Shown here in pieces: positions 1-8,413 of a stretch of 64,000 nucleotides of DNA (position 1 is the stretch's first letter; every line of letters begins with the position of its first letter). The DNA comes from UBA4292 sp002395865. Its GTDB lineage: Bacteria; Bacillota; Clostridia; Lachnospirales; Lachnospiraceae. The notes below the pieces were generated by a model, which was given only the letters and a program-made list of their open reading frames with translations, was not told where the DNA came from and did no database searches. The stretch covers positions 1-64,000 of the forward strand of contig CAMNBU010000010.1 in NCBI GenBank assembly GCA_946533395.1, written 5' to 3'. A program made the position numbers and the translations under genes.

Positions 1-128
1 CGCAGCGAAGCGGAGGTTGTGTCCGCCGGGGTTTTTTTACTCCGATGGCTGTTCAACAGCCTATAAGATAAGCCGCCGTCACATCCGCCGCCACGAACGA
101 CCACAACCCCCTTTATTTCCGGCGGGAG
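1..128. other. Left-edge intergenic sequence
   Basis: No convincing coding sequence. It is GC-rich and contains short inverted repeats, including a 6-bp stem with a 3-nt loop at 47-61 and matching GGTTGTG/CACAACC arms near 13-19 and 101-107. It may be the end of a longer repeat or a terminator region cut by the window edge. Confidence 0.3.
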
Positions 129-260
129 CTATTGTATAATATTTATAGACCCGAAGGGTCTACCCGATGCACCTGTGCGTCGGGTACGTTTTGCGGAGCA
201 AAACACTGACCGTCGAAGACGGGCTGCATAATGCGAATGCATTATGGTATAATACAATAG
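129..260. repeat. Composite hairpin repeat, copy I (MITE-like)
   Basis: A 132-bp noncoding unit bounded by 13-bp terminal inverted repeats (129-141 and 248-260, one mismatch, outer bases CTATTGTAT). Inside lie five consecutive small hairpins, most with 3-4 nt loops: AGACCC/GGGTCT, ACCCGA/TCGGGT, GTTTTGC/GCAAAAC, CCGTC/GACGG and CATAATGC/GCATTATG. The same string recurs inverted at 47077-47195 and, truncated, at 47191-47250. It lies upstream of the sigma-factor gene. It could be a miniature mobile element or an insulator/terminator-like repeat; it encodes nothing. Confidence 0.8.
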
Positions 261-367
261 GCCGGAAGAATTTAAAAAAGTTGAAAAAAGCCGTTACGAT
301 CAATCCATGTTTGGCTACATAGTGTGTAGAAGGCCGTTTCCGGAGGCGGCCGGTAAAGGAGGTTTGT

Positions 368-928
368 ATGGAGGATATGCAGCTCATAGAACTGTACAGG
401 GCCCGAAATGAGTCTGCCATCAGCGAAACACAGAGCAAGTACGGCGCGCTGTGCGCATCCGTCGCAGAGGGCATCCTCGGAAGCCGCGAGGACGCCGAAG
501 AGGTCGCGAACGATGTCTGGCTGGCTCTGTGGAACCGCATACCGCCCGACGAACCCGAAAGCCTCGGCGCCTACATTAACAGGATCGCCAGAAATCAGTC
601 TGTGATGAGACTGAGGCGCGAGGGCAGATTAAAGCGAGGCGGAGGCGAGGCCGCCTTGGCCATAGGGGAGCTCGAGGAGGTGCTGCCCTGCAGCAGTACC
701 ACAGAGGAGGAGTTTGAGAGGAATGAACTCGTGAGGCTGATAAACGCCTTCCTCGAGACACAGCCGAAGGAAAAACGCCTGCTCTTTGTCGGACGCTACT
801 TTTATGTGAAGAGCGACAAGGAGCTCGCGAAGCAGTTCGGTATAAGCAGCGCCGGTGTGAGGATGTCGCTGATGCGCACCAGACAGGCGCTTAAGAAGTA
901 TCTGGAAAAAGAAGGCTACATAATTTAA
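368..928 (+). CDS. ECF-like RNA polymerase sigma factor
   Basis: A 186-residue protein with the two-domain layout of group IV (ECF) sigma-70 factors. A region-2 helix bundle around residues 20-75 includes the DAEEVANDVWLALW stretch, and a region-4 helix-turn-helix spans about residues 125-178 (DKELAKQFGISSAGVRMSLMR). It would direct core RNA polymerase to a small promoter set. The start is supported by a strong ribosome-binding site (AAGGAGG) 4 bases upstream of the ATG. Nineteen bases separate it from the membrane VWA protein, the expected place for its anti-sigma factor, so the two are probably one operon. The target promoter is unknown. Confidence 0.85.
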   Translation: MEDMQLIELYRARNESAISETQSKYGALCASVAEGILGSREDAEEVANDVWLALWNRIPPDEPESLGAYINRIARNQSVMRLRREGRLKRGGGEAALAIGELEEVLPCSSTTEEEFERNELVRLINAFLETQPKEKRLLFVGRYFYVKSDKELAKQFGISSAGVRMSLMRTRQALKKYLEKEGYII

Positions 929-946
929 AGGAAGGGACTGATCGAG

Positions 947-2659
947 ATGAAAAAGGATAATAACGAGTTAAACAATAAGCTGTTCGATGCGACCGGAGAC
1001 ATCGACGAAAAGTACATTTCGGAGTATGACAAGAGCGTCATCGAGGGAATGACCATGCAGGACCCCGCCGCTCCCGATAAGAAGATACCGTCCATCTGGA
1101 AGAGAGTTCTGCCGTGGACAGGCGCGGCTGCGGCCGTATTTGCGGGCGTGGTGATCGGAGGCGGTTATCTCTCAGGCAAGATGGATACGAGCAAGTCTCT
1201 CGACGCAAATGGTATCGAGACCGGTCATTACGCGGAGGTAGGAGAAGACAGCGCGCCTAAGGGCAGTGAAAAGGCTTCCGGGAAGCCTGACAAGGCCGCT
1301 TCTGCTTCGACCAAGTCTGCGCCCTCGTCGGAGGGAAGCGGTTCTTCCACCGAAAAGCCCGCAGAAGCCACATTCCCTGCCATTTCGGACCCCGGTCGTT
1401 CAGAGTTGATAGGCGATAAGGCTGCAGAAATAAATCACTATGATGAAATGTCCGACTACAAGGGCGATATCAGAGATGCCGCCGAAGCGGCGGACCCCGC
1501 CGTTGAACCGTTCCCCGGAGTCGAAGAACACGAGATAGTGGGAGAGCCGGATGTCGTCCCCATGCCGGGTGACGATTCCGAACCCATGCCCGAGACCGAG
1601 CCGATACCCGCATCCCCCTTCCTGCTCACCTGCGGAAGGTGGAATGACAACAGCAACTGGGGCTTCTTCACCAATCTCGTGAAGACCGATGCCATCAGCT
1701 TCCCCGCATACGGTCTGAACCCCACCGACAGGATCACGGTATCATTAAAGGATGCGGACGGCGCATTACTGGCAGGATATCGCGTGGACCTTATCACCAT
1801 GGACGAGCAGATCGTATGGAGCGGCAGGACGGGCCGCGCGGGATCCGCATACCTGTTCAGGGATAACGCAGCAAATGAGTACTCCCTGATGGTATACGAC
1901 CTCTCCGGCCAGCTCTGCTACAGCGGACTCAGTGAAGGTCTCACCCTTAAGCAGGAGGATGCCACCGAAGGTCAGGGCCGCGCGGGCGGCAAGACCGAGT
2001 TCGAGCTCACCGTAGGCGGAACATCGGCCGTCTACAATAAGACGCAGGTAATGTTCATACTCGACACCACCGGCTCCATGTCCGACGAGCTCACCTATCT
2101 TCAGGCGGATTTCTCGAAGATAATGGAGGATGTGACCATTCCTAACACCAGCTACTCTCTCAACTTCTACCGTGATGAGGGCGATGATTACGTCACCAAG
2201 ACGAACCCCTTCGGTTCCGACGTGAAGGAGCTGCAGAAGATTTTAAACAACGAGCTGGCGGAGGGCGGCGGAGATTTCCCCGAGGCAGTGGATCAGATAC
2301 TTAAAGAGACCATGAACTCCGCGGACTGGGACGACGGCGCAGTCAAGATCGCGTTCATGATCTTCGACGCACCGCCCCACGACGGCACCGAGCAGGTTCT
2401 CATTGACGCCGTAAAGACCGCAGCCGCAAAGGGCATCCACATAATACCCGTCATCTCCTCGGGCAGCGACCGTGAGACAGAGCTTTTCGGACGCGCCATG
2501 GCGATAATGACCGACGGCGAGTACGTATTCCTTACTGACGACTCTGGCATAGGCGGTTCACACCTTGAGCCCATCATCGGCAGCTACGAGGTACAGAAGC
2601 TCCACGACGTTATCGTCGATCTCATAAACGAGTACAGCGGTGTAACTAAGGCCGAGTAA
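947..2659 (+). CDS. Membrane-anchored VWA-domain protein, probable anti-sigma factor
   Basis: 570 residues. A cytoplasmic N-terminus of about 50 residues precedes one membrane segment (about 54-75). A long Ser/Pro/Glu-rich spacer (about 80-220) and a beta-rich segment follow, then a C-terminal von Willebrand factor A domain (about 366-565). The VWA domain has a MIDAS-type DTTGS motif near residue 373, so it may bind metal and a ligand outside the cell. Position just after an ECF-like sigma gene and the N-in single-pass topology suggest the cytoplasmic part holds the sigma factor. That role is inferred, because the N-terminus shows no clear zinc anti-sigma motif. Confidence 0.7.
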   Translation: MKKDNNELNNKLFDATGDIDEKYISEYDKSVIEGMTMQDPAAPDKKIPSIWKRVLPWTGAAAAVFAGVVIGGGYLSGKMDTSKSLDANGIETGHYAEVGEDSAPKGSEKASGKPDKAASASTKSAPSSEGSGSSTEKPAEATFPAISDPGRSELIGDKAAEINHYDEMSDYKGDIRDAAEAADPAVEPFPGVEEHEIVGEPDVVPMPGDDSEPMPETEPIPASPFLLTCGRWNDNSNWGFFTNLVKTDAISFPAYGLNPTDRITVSLKDADGALLAGYRVDLITMDEQIVWSGRTGRAGSAYLFRDNAANEYSLMVYDLSGQLCYSGLSEGLTLKQEDATEGQGRAGGKTEFELTVGGTSAVYNKTQVMFILDTTGSMSDELTYLQADFSKIMEDVTIPNTSYSLNFYRDEGDDYVTKTNPFGSDVKELQKILNNELAEGGGDFPEAVDQILKETMNSADWDDGAVKIAFMIFDAPPHDGTEQVLIDAVKTAAAKGIHIIPVISSGSDRETELFGRAMAIMTDGEYVFLTDDSGIGGSHLEPIIGSYEVQKLHDVIVDLINEYSGVTKAE

Positions 2660-2682
2660 AATATATACCCTCAAAACGCAGC

Positions 2683-2714
2683 GAAGGGGCTTTCACATTA
2701 TGTGAAGGTCCCTT
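2683..2714. terminator. Probable bidirectional terminator hairpin
   Basis: Imperfect inverted repeat GAAGGG...TTCACA-TTA-TGTGAA...CCCTTC between two convergent genes (VWA protein and reverse transcriptase). There are only short T tracts on either side, so the strength is uncertain. Confidence 0.55.
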
Positions 2715-2717
2715 CCG

Positions 2718-3905
2718 TCATTCTTTATAGTACTCATGCACCACATTTTTGTAGCCGAGCGCCTTTATGTCCTCGTAGCGGATGTTGTATCTCGCCTTTG
2801 TGTGCCGCCCAGTCAGCAGATATCTTATGCAATCCTGCGCGTACCTGTCGATCTGCCGCAGGCTCCTGTCGGTGTTTATCACAGGGAAGAACCACCTGCT
2901 CCATGACAGCTCGCTCCCGCGCGGCGTCTCGAGAAGCTTTCGATTAAACATCCTTATAAATGCTTTCGCAGCCCTCTCCGGCTCCGCCTCGCTCCTGTTC
3001 TGCCACCTCTTAAGCGCATCCCTCTTTCTCCTCATCTTCTGCTTGAGCTTTGTAAGTGTCGCCGGGGCAATGTCCACGACTCCGTTTCCCGCATAAAAGC
3101 CGAGAAAAGTAAATCCCTCCTCCGGTGTGTGGAACTCCTCCTTCTTCGGGTTAAGCTCCAGTCCCCTGTCCTTCAAAAAGCTTCTTATATACTCCGCGTG
3201 CCGCTTAGCGCCCTCCTCCGTATCCGCGAAAACTATTATATCGTCAGAATATCTCGCGTAGGGGATCCCGAGCCCCTCGAAATACTCATCCATTTCCGTC
3301 AGATACAGATTCGCGAAAAAGGACGATACCGGAGTTCCGGCCATAATGCCCTTTCTCTGTGTGGTGACCGAGTCCCCGTCTATCACGCGTGGATTCTCAA
3401 GAAGTGCGCTTAAAAAGGCAAAAAGCGGCTCGTCATCCGAAAGCACTGCCTTTAAAACAGGCAGCAGCCCTTCGACCGGTATGCTGTTGAAATAGTCGTG
3501 GACGTCTGCCTTGTAGGAATACATTTCCGCTATCCCCCCGCGCGACAGAAGCATCTTCACCGCGTCCCTGCCTGTGCGCCCCGGCCGAAACGAGTAGAGC
3601 CCTTTCGAAAATATACCGTCATATTTCCTAAGCATCAGGTATGTCAGGAGTTTCAGCACCATGTTGAAGTCCTCGGGATAGGTATACACCACCCTCTTTT
3701 TATCCGAGCCCATCTTGCTGATGACAGAACGAACAGGCAGGGGATATCCTCTCCCTGCCTTTATCATTTCCACTGTGCTCAGATATCTATTCCCGTCGAT
3801 GAACTGTCTGAGTCCTCTGTTGTCGCGGATACCTGCGAGCGTGTTTCTGTATTCGTAAAATCTTTCCCACACCGCGGGTGAAGAAAGCTCGTCCAGAAGT
3901 GACAT
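2718..3905 (-). CDS. Stand-alone reverse transcriptase, unassigned class
   Basis: About 395 residues of reverse-transcriptase fold. Visible motifs are a group II-like SFRPGRTGRDAV segment, ADVHDYFNSI (motif A), KGIMAGTPVSSFFANLYL (fingers/palm motif), YSDD (catalytic, about 219-222) and FTFLGFYAG. No maturase X or HNH endonuclease domain follows. The C-terminus is instead a basic helical region ending near KNVVHEYYKE. I chose the ATG at 3905, which has GAGGCAGGAT before it, over the upstream in-frame ATG at 3950, which lacks a ribosome-binding site and sits in a palindrome. Retron, group II-like and defence-RT classes are all possible. Upstream lies a structured noncoding region bounded by inverted repeats. 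Confidence 0.85.
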   Translation of the reverse strand: MSLLDELSSPAVWERFYEYRNTLAGIRDNRGLRQFIDGNRYLSTVEMIKAGRGYPLPVRSVISKMGSDKKRVVYTYPEDFNMVLKLLTYLMLRKYDGIFSKGLYSFRPGRTGRDAVKMLLSRGGIAEMYSYKADVHDYFNSIPVEGLLPVLKAVLSDDEPLFAFLSALLENPRVIDGDSVTTQRKGIMAGTPVSSFFANLYLTEMDEYFEGLGIPYARYSDDIIVFADTEEGAKRHAEYIRSFLKDRGLELNPKKEEFHTPEEGFTFLGFYAGNGVVDIAPATLTKLKQKMRRKRDALKRWQNRSEAEPERAAKAFIRMFNRKLLETPRGSELSWSRWFFPVINTDRSLRQIDRYAQDCIRYLLTGRHTKARYNIRYEDIKALGYKNVVHEYYKE

Positions 3906-3924
3906 ATCCTGCCTCAATAAAAAA

Positions 3925-4051
3925 CAGAGGGAGAAGACCTTAAATTCCATAAATTATGGAATGTACCGGACCGTACACGAAGCAGCTGCCTGCGAAGCCT
4001 TACTTCGCTTCGTGCCGGGTCCGCCGCAGGCGCAAACGCGTTCTCCCTCTG
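3925..4051 (-). ncRNA. Inverted-repeat-bounded structured region upstream of the RT
   Basis: A perfect 11-bp inverted repeat (3925-3935 and 4041-4051, CAGAGGGAGAA/TTCTCCCTCTG) encloses dense secondary structure. Inner elements are a 19-base palindrome at 3944-3962, CACGAAGC/GCTTCGTG at 3976-3983/4007-4014, GCGAAG/CTTCGC at 3992-3997/4003-4008, and GCCTGCG/CGCAGGC at 3988-3994/4025-4031. The region starts just ahead of the RT start codon and contains no gene. The layout resembles noncoding template RNAs that accompany some RTs, but whether it is a discrete RNA is inference. Confidence 0.45.
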
Positions 4052-4065
4052 CATATTGACAATAG

Positions 4066-4575
4066 TTATAAGTACCTTCCCACGCGGTCCTTCACGTAGG
4101 CTCTGGTGTTCCACCAGCCGTGATGGTCGTAGTAGAAGCGAAGATAGGGCACGCCCTCCCGGGCGCACTCATTCCTCACGCCCTGCGCCCTGCTGAACTG
4201 GTTCATCAGCTCCACCACCAGCTTCTTCGTTCCGCCGGCTGTAAATGTGTACACGATCCTCTTGTTGTTGTAGCCGGTGAACTGCTTCGAGTAGACGGTC
4301 CCGGGAAAATCCTCCCTGAATATCGTCTCGAAGTAATCAGTAAATGTCCCGCCGAAATTATACTGGTTCGGCTCATCGGGCATCACATCGCCCCACGAAA
4401 AGCCGCTTTCTGCCTTCTCGTACGCAGGCGCAGGCTGCGCAGGTACAGGTTGCGGCTGTTGGCTGTTCTGCGGCCTGTTCTGCTGCTTCGCGCCGTTTAA
4501 CAGGCTGCCGAACAGATCTTCCACAGCCTTGCCGGCCTCGCTTCCGCCGCCGAAAAGCTTGTCAAAAAAGCCCAT
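4066..4575 (-). CDS. Small soluble protein of unknown function
   Basis: 169 residues, not recognised. A hydrophobic/glycine N-terminus (MGFFDKLFGGGSEAG) leads into a Gln/Pro-rich linker (about 30-55) and a compact alpha/beta C-terminal domain rich in aromatic residues (about 60-169, ending ARAYVKDRVGRYL). No signal peptide or membrane segment is evident. An AAGGAGG-type ribosome-binding site precedes the ATG. It sits between the YdcF protein and the reverse transcriptase on the same strand, so it may be co-transcribed with the RT; no function can be inferred. Confidence 0.6.
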   Translation of the reverse strand: MGFFDKLFGGGSEAGKAVEDLFGSLLNGAKQQNRPQNSQQPQPVPAQPAPAYEKAESGFSWGDVMPDEPNQYNFGGTFTDYFETIFREDFPGTVYSKQFTGYNNKRIVYTFTAGGTKKLVVELMNQFSRAQGVRNECAREGVPYLRFYYDHHGWWNTRAYVKDRVGRYL

Positions 4576-4638
4576 ACATTTTCCTCCTTATAGATTTATA
4601 TGAACCTCCGTCACATGCTCCGTGCGGAGGCAAAGATA

Positions 4639-6129
4639 CTAAAGCCGTAAGGCCAGCCAGAATATGACCGCCATCTGTATATTAAGGAGTATTATAACAC
4701 CTATAGCCGCCATATGCAATTTCTTTTTTGCTTCAAGTGTGGCTATAAATTCCCTGACAAAAGCATTTACCCAGAAGTACACCTTCGTCTTACTGCCCAT
4801 GCCCTGCACCTTTATACCCTGCTTCGAGGCATACATGCCCGAACGGAATACGTGGTAGTTCGTCGTGGAAAAAGCTATCTTCGCATTCTCAGACCCGAAA
4901 TGTTTGTCTATGAGCTCCTTGGAATAGCCGAAGTTCTGATATGTGTTTAACGACTTATCCTCCGCAAGTATCCTCTCCTCGGGTATCCCTATCGACAGAA
5001 GATAATTCTTCATAGCCTGCGCCTCGGACAAAGGCTCATCCGCTCCCTGTCCGCCGGATGGCACGAAAATGACATCCTTTCCTGTGGCCTCCTTCTGCCG
5101 CTTCGCAAAATCCACGGCTCTGTCCACGCGGCCCTTTAACAGGTTCGTGAGTGTTCCGTCCTTCTTCATCCGGCATCCCAGTATCATCACATAATCCATG
5201 TCAAACGAAGGCACGTTTTTAGCTGCCGCAAGCCCGAGTATAATAGTAGCCATAAGCACACACTCGAGGTATGCCACAAGCGAATATATGATGTTTTCCG
5301 CAAATATTTCCGCGATATGTCCGATACTTCCCTCACGCTGGGTCTCAAGCGTAGGCATGGATGACGCAATTCTGTAGATAAAAGACGGAGTCAGGGTCAG
5401 AAGCATGAGGCCAAGGCCCAACGCGGTACCCAGAATATTTTTGAGTTTCCGTCCCTCCTTTATCAAAAGCCTGATATTCGTGATCATCACAAAAACCGAG
5501 ACCACAAAGGCTATGGGAAGCAGAATCAGCGATATGCCAGTGCCCAGATCCATGACTGAGAGTATGGAATCCATGGGACCGTTGTAATTGGCAAGTCCCG
5601 AAGCCTGCTGAAGCATATGGAATATGACTGCTATGGTCACGCCCAAAAGAGCGATGTTGTCATAGCTGAACATGTCTCGTCTCAGACTTGCAGAGCAGCG
5701 CACCAGAAGGTACAGGGAGAGTGTCCAAAGAAACAGGACATATGACAGAGCTATGACCCAGCCTCCATTCACCATTCCGAAATAATACTCGACCGTAATG
5801 ATACCCACTCTGTGCGCGTATATCTTCTGAAATCCGTAGCGTCCGTCCGGTCCGATGATCTCAAGGACTGTCTTTCCCCTGCTCACAAAGGACAGCTCCG
5901 TGATAATGCAGCCGTCTTTGATATATGTTTCATCGATGTTCACGATGCCCTCATCGTCGAGGCTCACTTTAAAATCATCGATTGAAAGCCCATCGACAGG
6001 CTTTATAAATTCCGTCCTTACAGTGCATCTCCTGCCCGTGATCAGGATCGTCAGGAAGCTCATTAACAGCAGAAGAACTCCCAGCATTAAAACCGATACC
6101 AAACCATTTTTGGGTTTTTTTATTTGCAT
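4639..6129 (-). CDS. YdcF/SanA-family (DUF218) multi-pass membrane protein
   Basis: 496 residues. An N-terminal membrane helix, an extracytoplasmic segment and about five further helices are followed by a DUF218 domain (about 305-470) with the usual DYVMILGCRM opening and VPSGGQGADEPLSEAQAM core. A last hydrophobic helix closes the protein. DUF218 proteins are linked to envelope and peptidoglycan-precursor functions, but the reaction is not firmly known. It starts 6 bases after the response-regulator stop codon and has only a weak ribosome-binding site, which suggests translational coupling. It belongs to the kinase/regulator operon. Confidence 0.8.
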   Translation of the reverse strand: MQIKKPKNGLVSVLMLGVLLLLMSFLTILITGRRCTVRTEFIKPVDGLSIDDFKVSLDDEGIVNIDETYIKDGCIITELSFVSRGKTVLEIIGPDGRYGFQKIYAHRVGIITVEYYFGMVNGGWVIALSYVLFLWTLSLYLLVRCSASLRRDMFSYDNIALLGVTIAVIFHMLQQASGLANYNGPMDSILSVMDLGTGISLILLPIAFVVSVFVMITNIRLLIKEGRKLKNILGTALGLGLMLLTLTPSFIYRIASSMPTLETQREGSIGHIAEIFAENIIYSLVAYLECVLMATIILGLAAAKNVPSFDMDYVMILGCRMKKDGTLTNLLKGRVDRAVDFAKRQKEATGKDVIFVPSGGQGADEPLSEAQAMKNYLLSIGIPEERILAEDKSLNTYQNFGYSKELIDKHFGSENAKIAFSTTNYHVFRSGMYASKQGIKVQGMGSKTKVYFWVNAFVREFIATLEAKKKLHMAAIGVIILLNIQMAVIFWLALRL

Positions 6130-6135
6130 ATCACA

Positions 6136-6969
6136 TTAATACCGTTTCTTTTTATTTTCCTTTTCAAGCAGGGTGGTCAGATATCCCTCTGTCACAGCAG
6201 CCCACTCGTAGCTGGTCATGTACTCACCCCTGAAGGCATCCCTCGCCTTTTTGTCGCCCTTTAGGAACCTGTACATGTCACAGTCGATCATATCGGGGTT
6301 CACGCGCAGCGTTCCCTTCTCCGATTCGAGTATATCGCCTATTCCGTACTCCTCGAGAGTAGTCTTCAGGCTCCTGATGATGACATCCAGCTGCTTCTGC
6401 ATCGGCCTGTCGTACAGTCCGTCCTCCCAGAGCTCGCCGAACACCTCCGCCCTCGTGACGCTCGTGCCCTGCCTGTCGACAAGGTACGCGAATATCTCCT
6501 TCGCCTTCTGGCGTGAGAAATTCACCTGCTTTCCATCGACCTCCAGTGTGAAATTGCCGAATGTGCGGGCCTTGATCCTGCAGTTGTCCTCCTCCTCGAA
6601 GCTCTCGGTATGCTTATTGTTCTGCGCGTACTCGAGCTCGGTCAGGAGCTTGTCCTTGCTGACCGGCTTTAAGAGATATCCGGAGGCATGCATGGAAAAC
6701 GCGTCCACAGCGTACTGCGAGTAGCCCGTCAGAAATATAACGGATGTGTCGGGATATTTTTCTCCCACGATCTTTGCCATCGCCAGACCGTTTATCTCCG
6801 GCATATCGATATCCATGAGAATGGCGTCCACGCTGTTGCTCTCCAGATACTTAAGAGCCTCCTTCGAGGACGAGAAGCCCTCCACGCTCTCCACGATATC
6901 CAGCTCCCTGCACAGCATCATTGTCAGCTTAAGGATCAGCTCCTCATCATCAACACACAGCAGCTTCAT
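6136..6969 (-). CDS. Response regulator with SARP-type winged-helix output
   Basis: 277 residues. The receiver domain (1-120) has acidic pocket DDE at 7-9, phosphoacceptor Asp near 53 (LMDIDMPEING), conserved Thr (FLTGYS) and Lys (LLKPVS). It is joined to an OmpR/SARP-type winged helix (about 130-225) and a short BTAD-like tail (IDCDMYRFLKGD). Such regulators bind direct repeats on one face of the helix. It follows its kinase in the same operon. A pseudoknot-forming element (6976-7059) lies directly before its Shine-Dalgarno AAGGT, so its translation may be controlled separately. It is the best local candidate to bind the 11-bp-spaced repeats at three promoters in the window. Confidence 0.9.
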   Translation of the reverse strand: MKLLCVDDEELILKLTMMLCRELDIVESVEGFSSSKEALKYLESNSVDAILMDIDMPEINGLAMAKIVGEKYPDTSVIFLTGYSQYAVDAFSMHASGYLLKPVSKDKLLTELEYAQNNKHTESFEEEDNCRIKARTFGNFTLEVDGKQVNFSRQKAKEIFAYLVDRQGTSVTRAEVFGELWEDGLYDRPMQKQLDVIIRSLKTTLEEYGIGDILESEKGTLRVNPDMIDCDMYRFLKGDKKARDAFRGEYMTSYEWAAVTEGYLTTLLEKENKKKRY

Positions 6970-6975
6970 ACTTTA

Positions 6976-7059
6976 TACCTTGCCGCAGGCATGGTGTGCA
7001 TCGGTGCTATGCCTGCCGTAGCACCGATGGAAGTTTGAAAGCTCCTCTTTCAAACTTCC
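6976..7059 (-). promoter_or_regulatory. 5'-UTR pseudoknot element, copy 1
   Basis: Lies between the kinase stop and the response-regulator start. Arms on the + strand, in order: A 6985-6992 (GCAGGCAT), B 6999-7008 (CATCGGTGCT), A' 7009-7016, B' 7020-7029, then a 12-bp hairpin at 7030-7058 with a CTCCT loop. The A-B-A'-B' order is that of an H-type pseudoknot. On the coding strand it ends within a few bases of the AAGGT Shine-Dalgarno. It is closely similar to 51217-51300. Confidence 0.75.
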
Positions 7060-7073
7060 TTGCCCCTTTCCCC

Positions 7074-8384
7074 TTATTTAACAGGTATCCTCATGGTTAT
7101 GATGGTTCCGCTGTCCGAGTGGCTCTCTATGTCGAAGCTTCCGCCGCACAGCTGCTCTATACGATCGCGCACATTCTGTATACCGATGTGCGATCTGTCC
7201 GATGAAAACGCAGCATTCGGATCAAATCCGACGCCGTTATCCCTGATGACTATAACGTGCTCCCCTCCCTCGCGGCGGGTCTCAACAGCCACCAGCCCGT
7301 GCTTTTTGGACCTCACGCCGTGGCGTATGGCATTTTCCACCATCGGCTGTATCGAGAGCGCGGGTATGTAAAAATCATTGTCCTTTATGTCAAATACGAT
7401 GGAGAGTGAGGGGAAGCGCACCTGCTCTATATCGGTGTAGACTCTCGTGTGATCCAGCTCCTTCTCGAATGGTATCACGGTCTCGGAGTTTAATGAGTCG
7501 ATATTCTGCCGCAGATATACCCCGAATTTGCCCGTGATCTCAAACGCCTTGTCCGGATCGATCTTGCACAGCGCCTGGATCGTGGAGAGCGTATTGTACA
7601 TGAAATGCGGCTGGATCTGCGAGATCATTATCTGTATCTTCTGCTCCGCTATCAGAGCCTCCTCGTGATCCCATGCGAAGTTAAGGTGCAGCCACACATA
7701 GAAGAAGAGGCTGCAGCCGGCAACTGTCGAATTCAGAAAGGTGATGGGGGTGTTGATGCCCACCACTGCGTCGGCCGCCACCGCCGTGAGCACGATCATA
7801 CCGATGATCGTAGGGATTATGGCGCCGTTTCTTCTGACTCTTCCGTACTCGATTATACAGACGATGACCAGATAGCTCATCAGGAACACACTGACTATCG
7901 CGCACATGTGTCCCATAAGGCCTCTGTGGAAAATGTTATCGTGAAAGCTTACCACATATTCCCTGAGCCCCGGCACGAACATGGCCGAATAGGTTACCGT
8001 ATTCAGGACAAGAAGAGTGGCAAGAAAGATAATATCGTTCCTTTTGCGCACTATCCTTATAAATACAACGATCAGCACCGGTCTCAGTATATAGCCTATG
8101 GCCGATACCATGGTCCTCAGCTCATCATCCGGAACGCCCTCGGAGATAAAGTACTCCGTCTGTCCCTGAAGAAGGAGAATGACGCTGATCAGAGCCGATA
8201 AGACAAAAAGGAACCTGTTTTCCTTTTGTATGTACGAATCCATCGAAACATAGACCACAAGTCCTATGAGCGGTATGATAAGTGCGGCATTAAATGCCAG
8301 AAGCGTCTGTAGAAATACGGTCATTGTCTGCGATAAACCTCTTTTCCTTAACGCAGCATTCAGCGGCGCAGAAGCCTGCCCCAC
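7074..8384 (-). CDS. LytS/YpdA-type membrane sensor histidine kinase
   Basis: Up to 436 residues. The N-terminal half holds about seven or eight hydrophobic helices. A short linker and a His_kinase domain follow, with the H-box QIQPHFMYNTLS near residue 260, then an ATPase domain with N-box QPMVENAIRHG (about 345) and G-box DNGVGFDP. It should autophosphorylate and pass phosphate to the response regulator encoded next. The start is uncertain: the open frame begins at a GTG at 8384 without a clear ribosome-binding site, while an ATG at 8324 precedes the first membrane helix. It lies 30 bases after the helical-protein gene, so kinase, regulator and candidate cargo share a transcript. Confidence 0.85.
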   Translation of the reverse strand: MGQASAPLNAALRKRGLSQTMTVFLQTLLAFNAALIIPLIGLVVYVSMDSYIQKENRFLFVLSALISVILLLQGQTEYFISEGVPDDELRTMVSAIGYILRPVLIVVFIRIVRKRNDIIFLATLLVLNTVTYSAMFVPGLREYVVSFHDNIFHRGLMGHMCAIVSVFLMSYLVIVCIIEYGRVRRNGAIIPTIIGMIVLTAVAADAVVGINTPITFLNSTVAGCSLFFYVWLHLNFAWDHEEALIAEQKIQIMISQIQPHFMYNTLSTIQALCKIDPDKAFEITGKFGVYLRQNIDSLNSETVIPFEKELDHTRVYTDIEQVRFPSLSIVFDIKDNDFYIPALSIQPMVENAIRHGVRSKKHGLVAVETRREGGEHVIVIRDNGVGFDPNAAFSSDRSHIGIQNVRDRIEQLCGGSFDIESHSDSGTIITMRIPVK

Positions 8385-8413
8385 TGATGTCGCAAATGAT
8401 TATTTTGATATCT

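Noticed and set aside
2718..4051. Calling the RT a retron or a diversity-generating element
   Set aside because: The RT lacks visible retron-specific motifs, and no template/variable repeat pair or target gene was seen. Left as unassigned.
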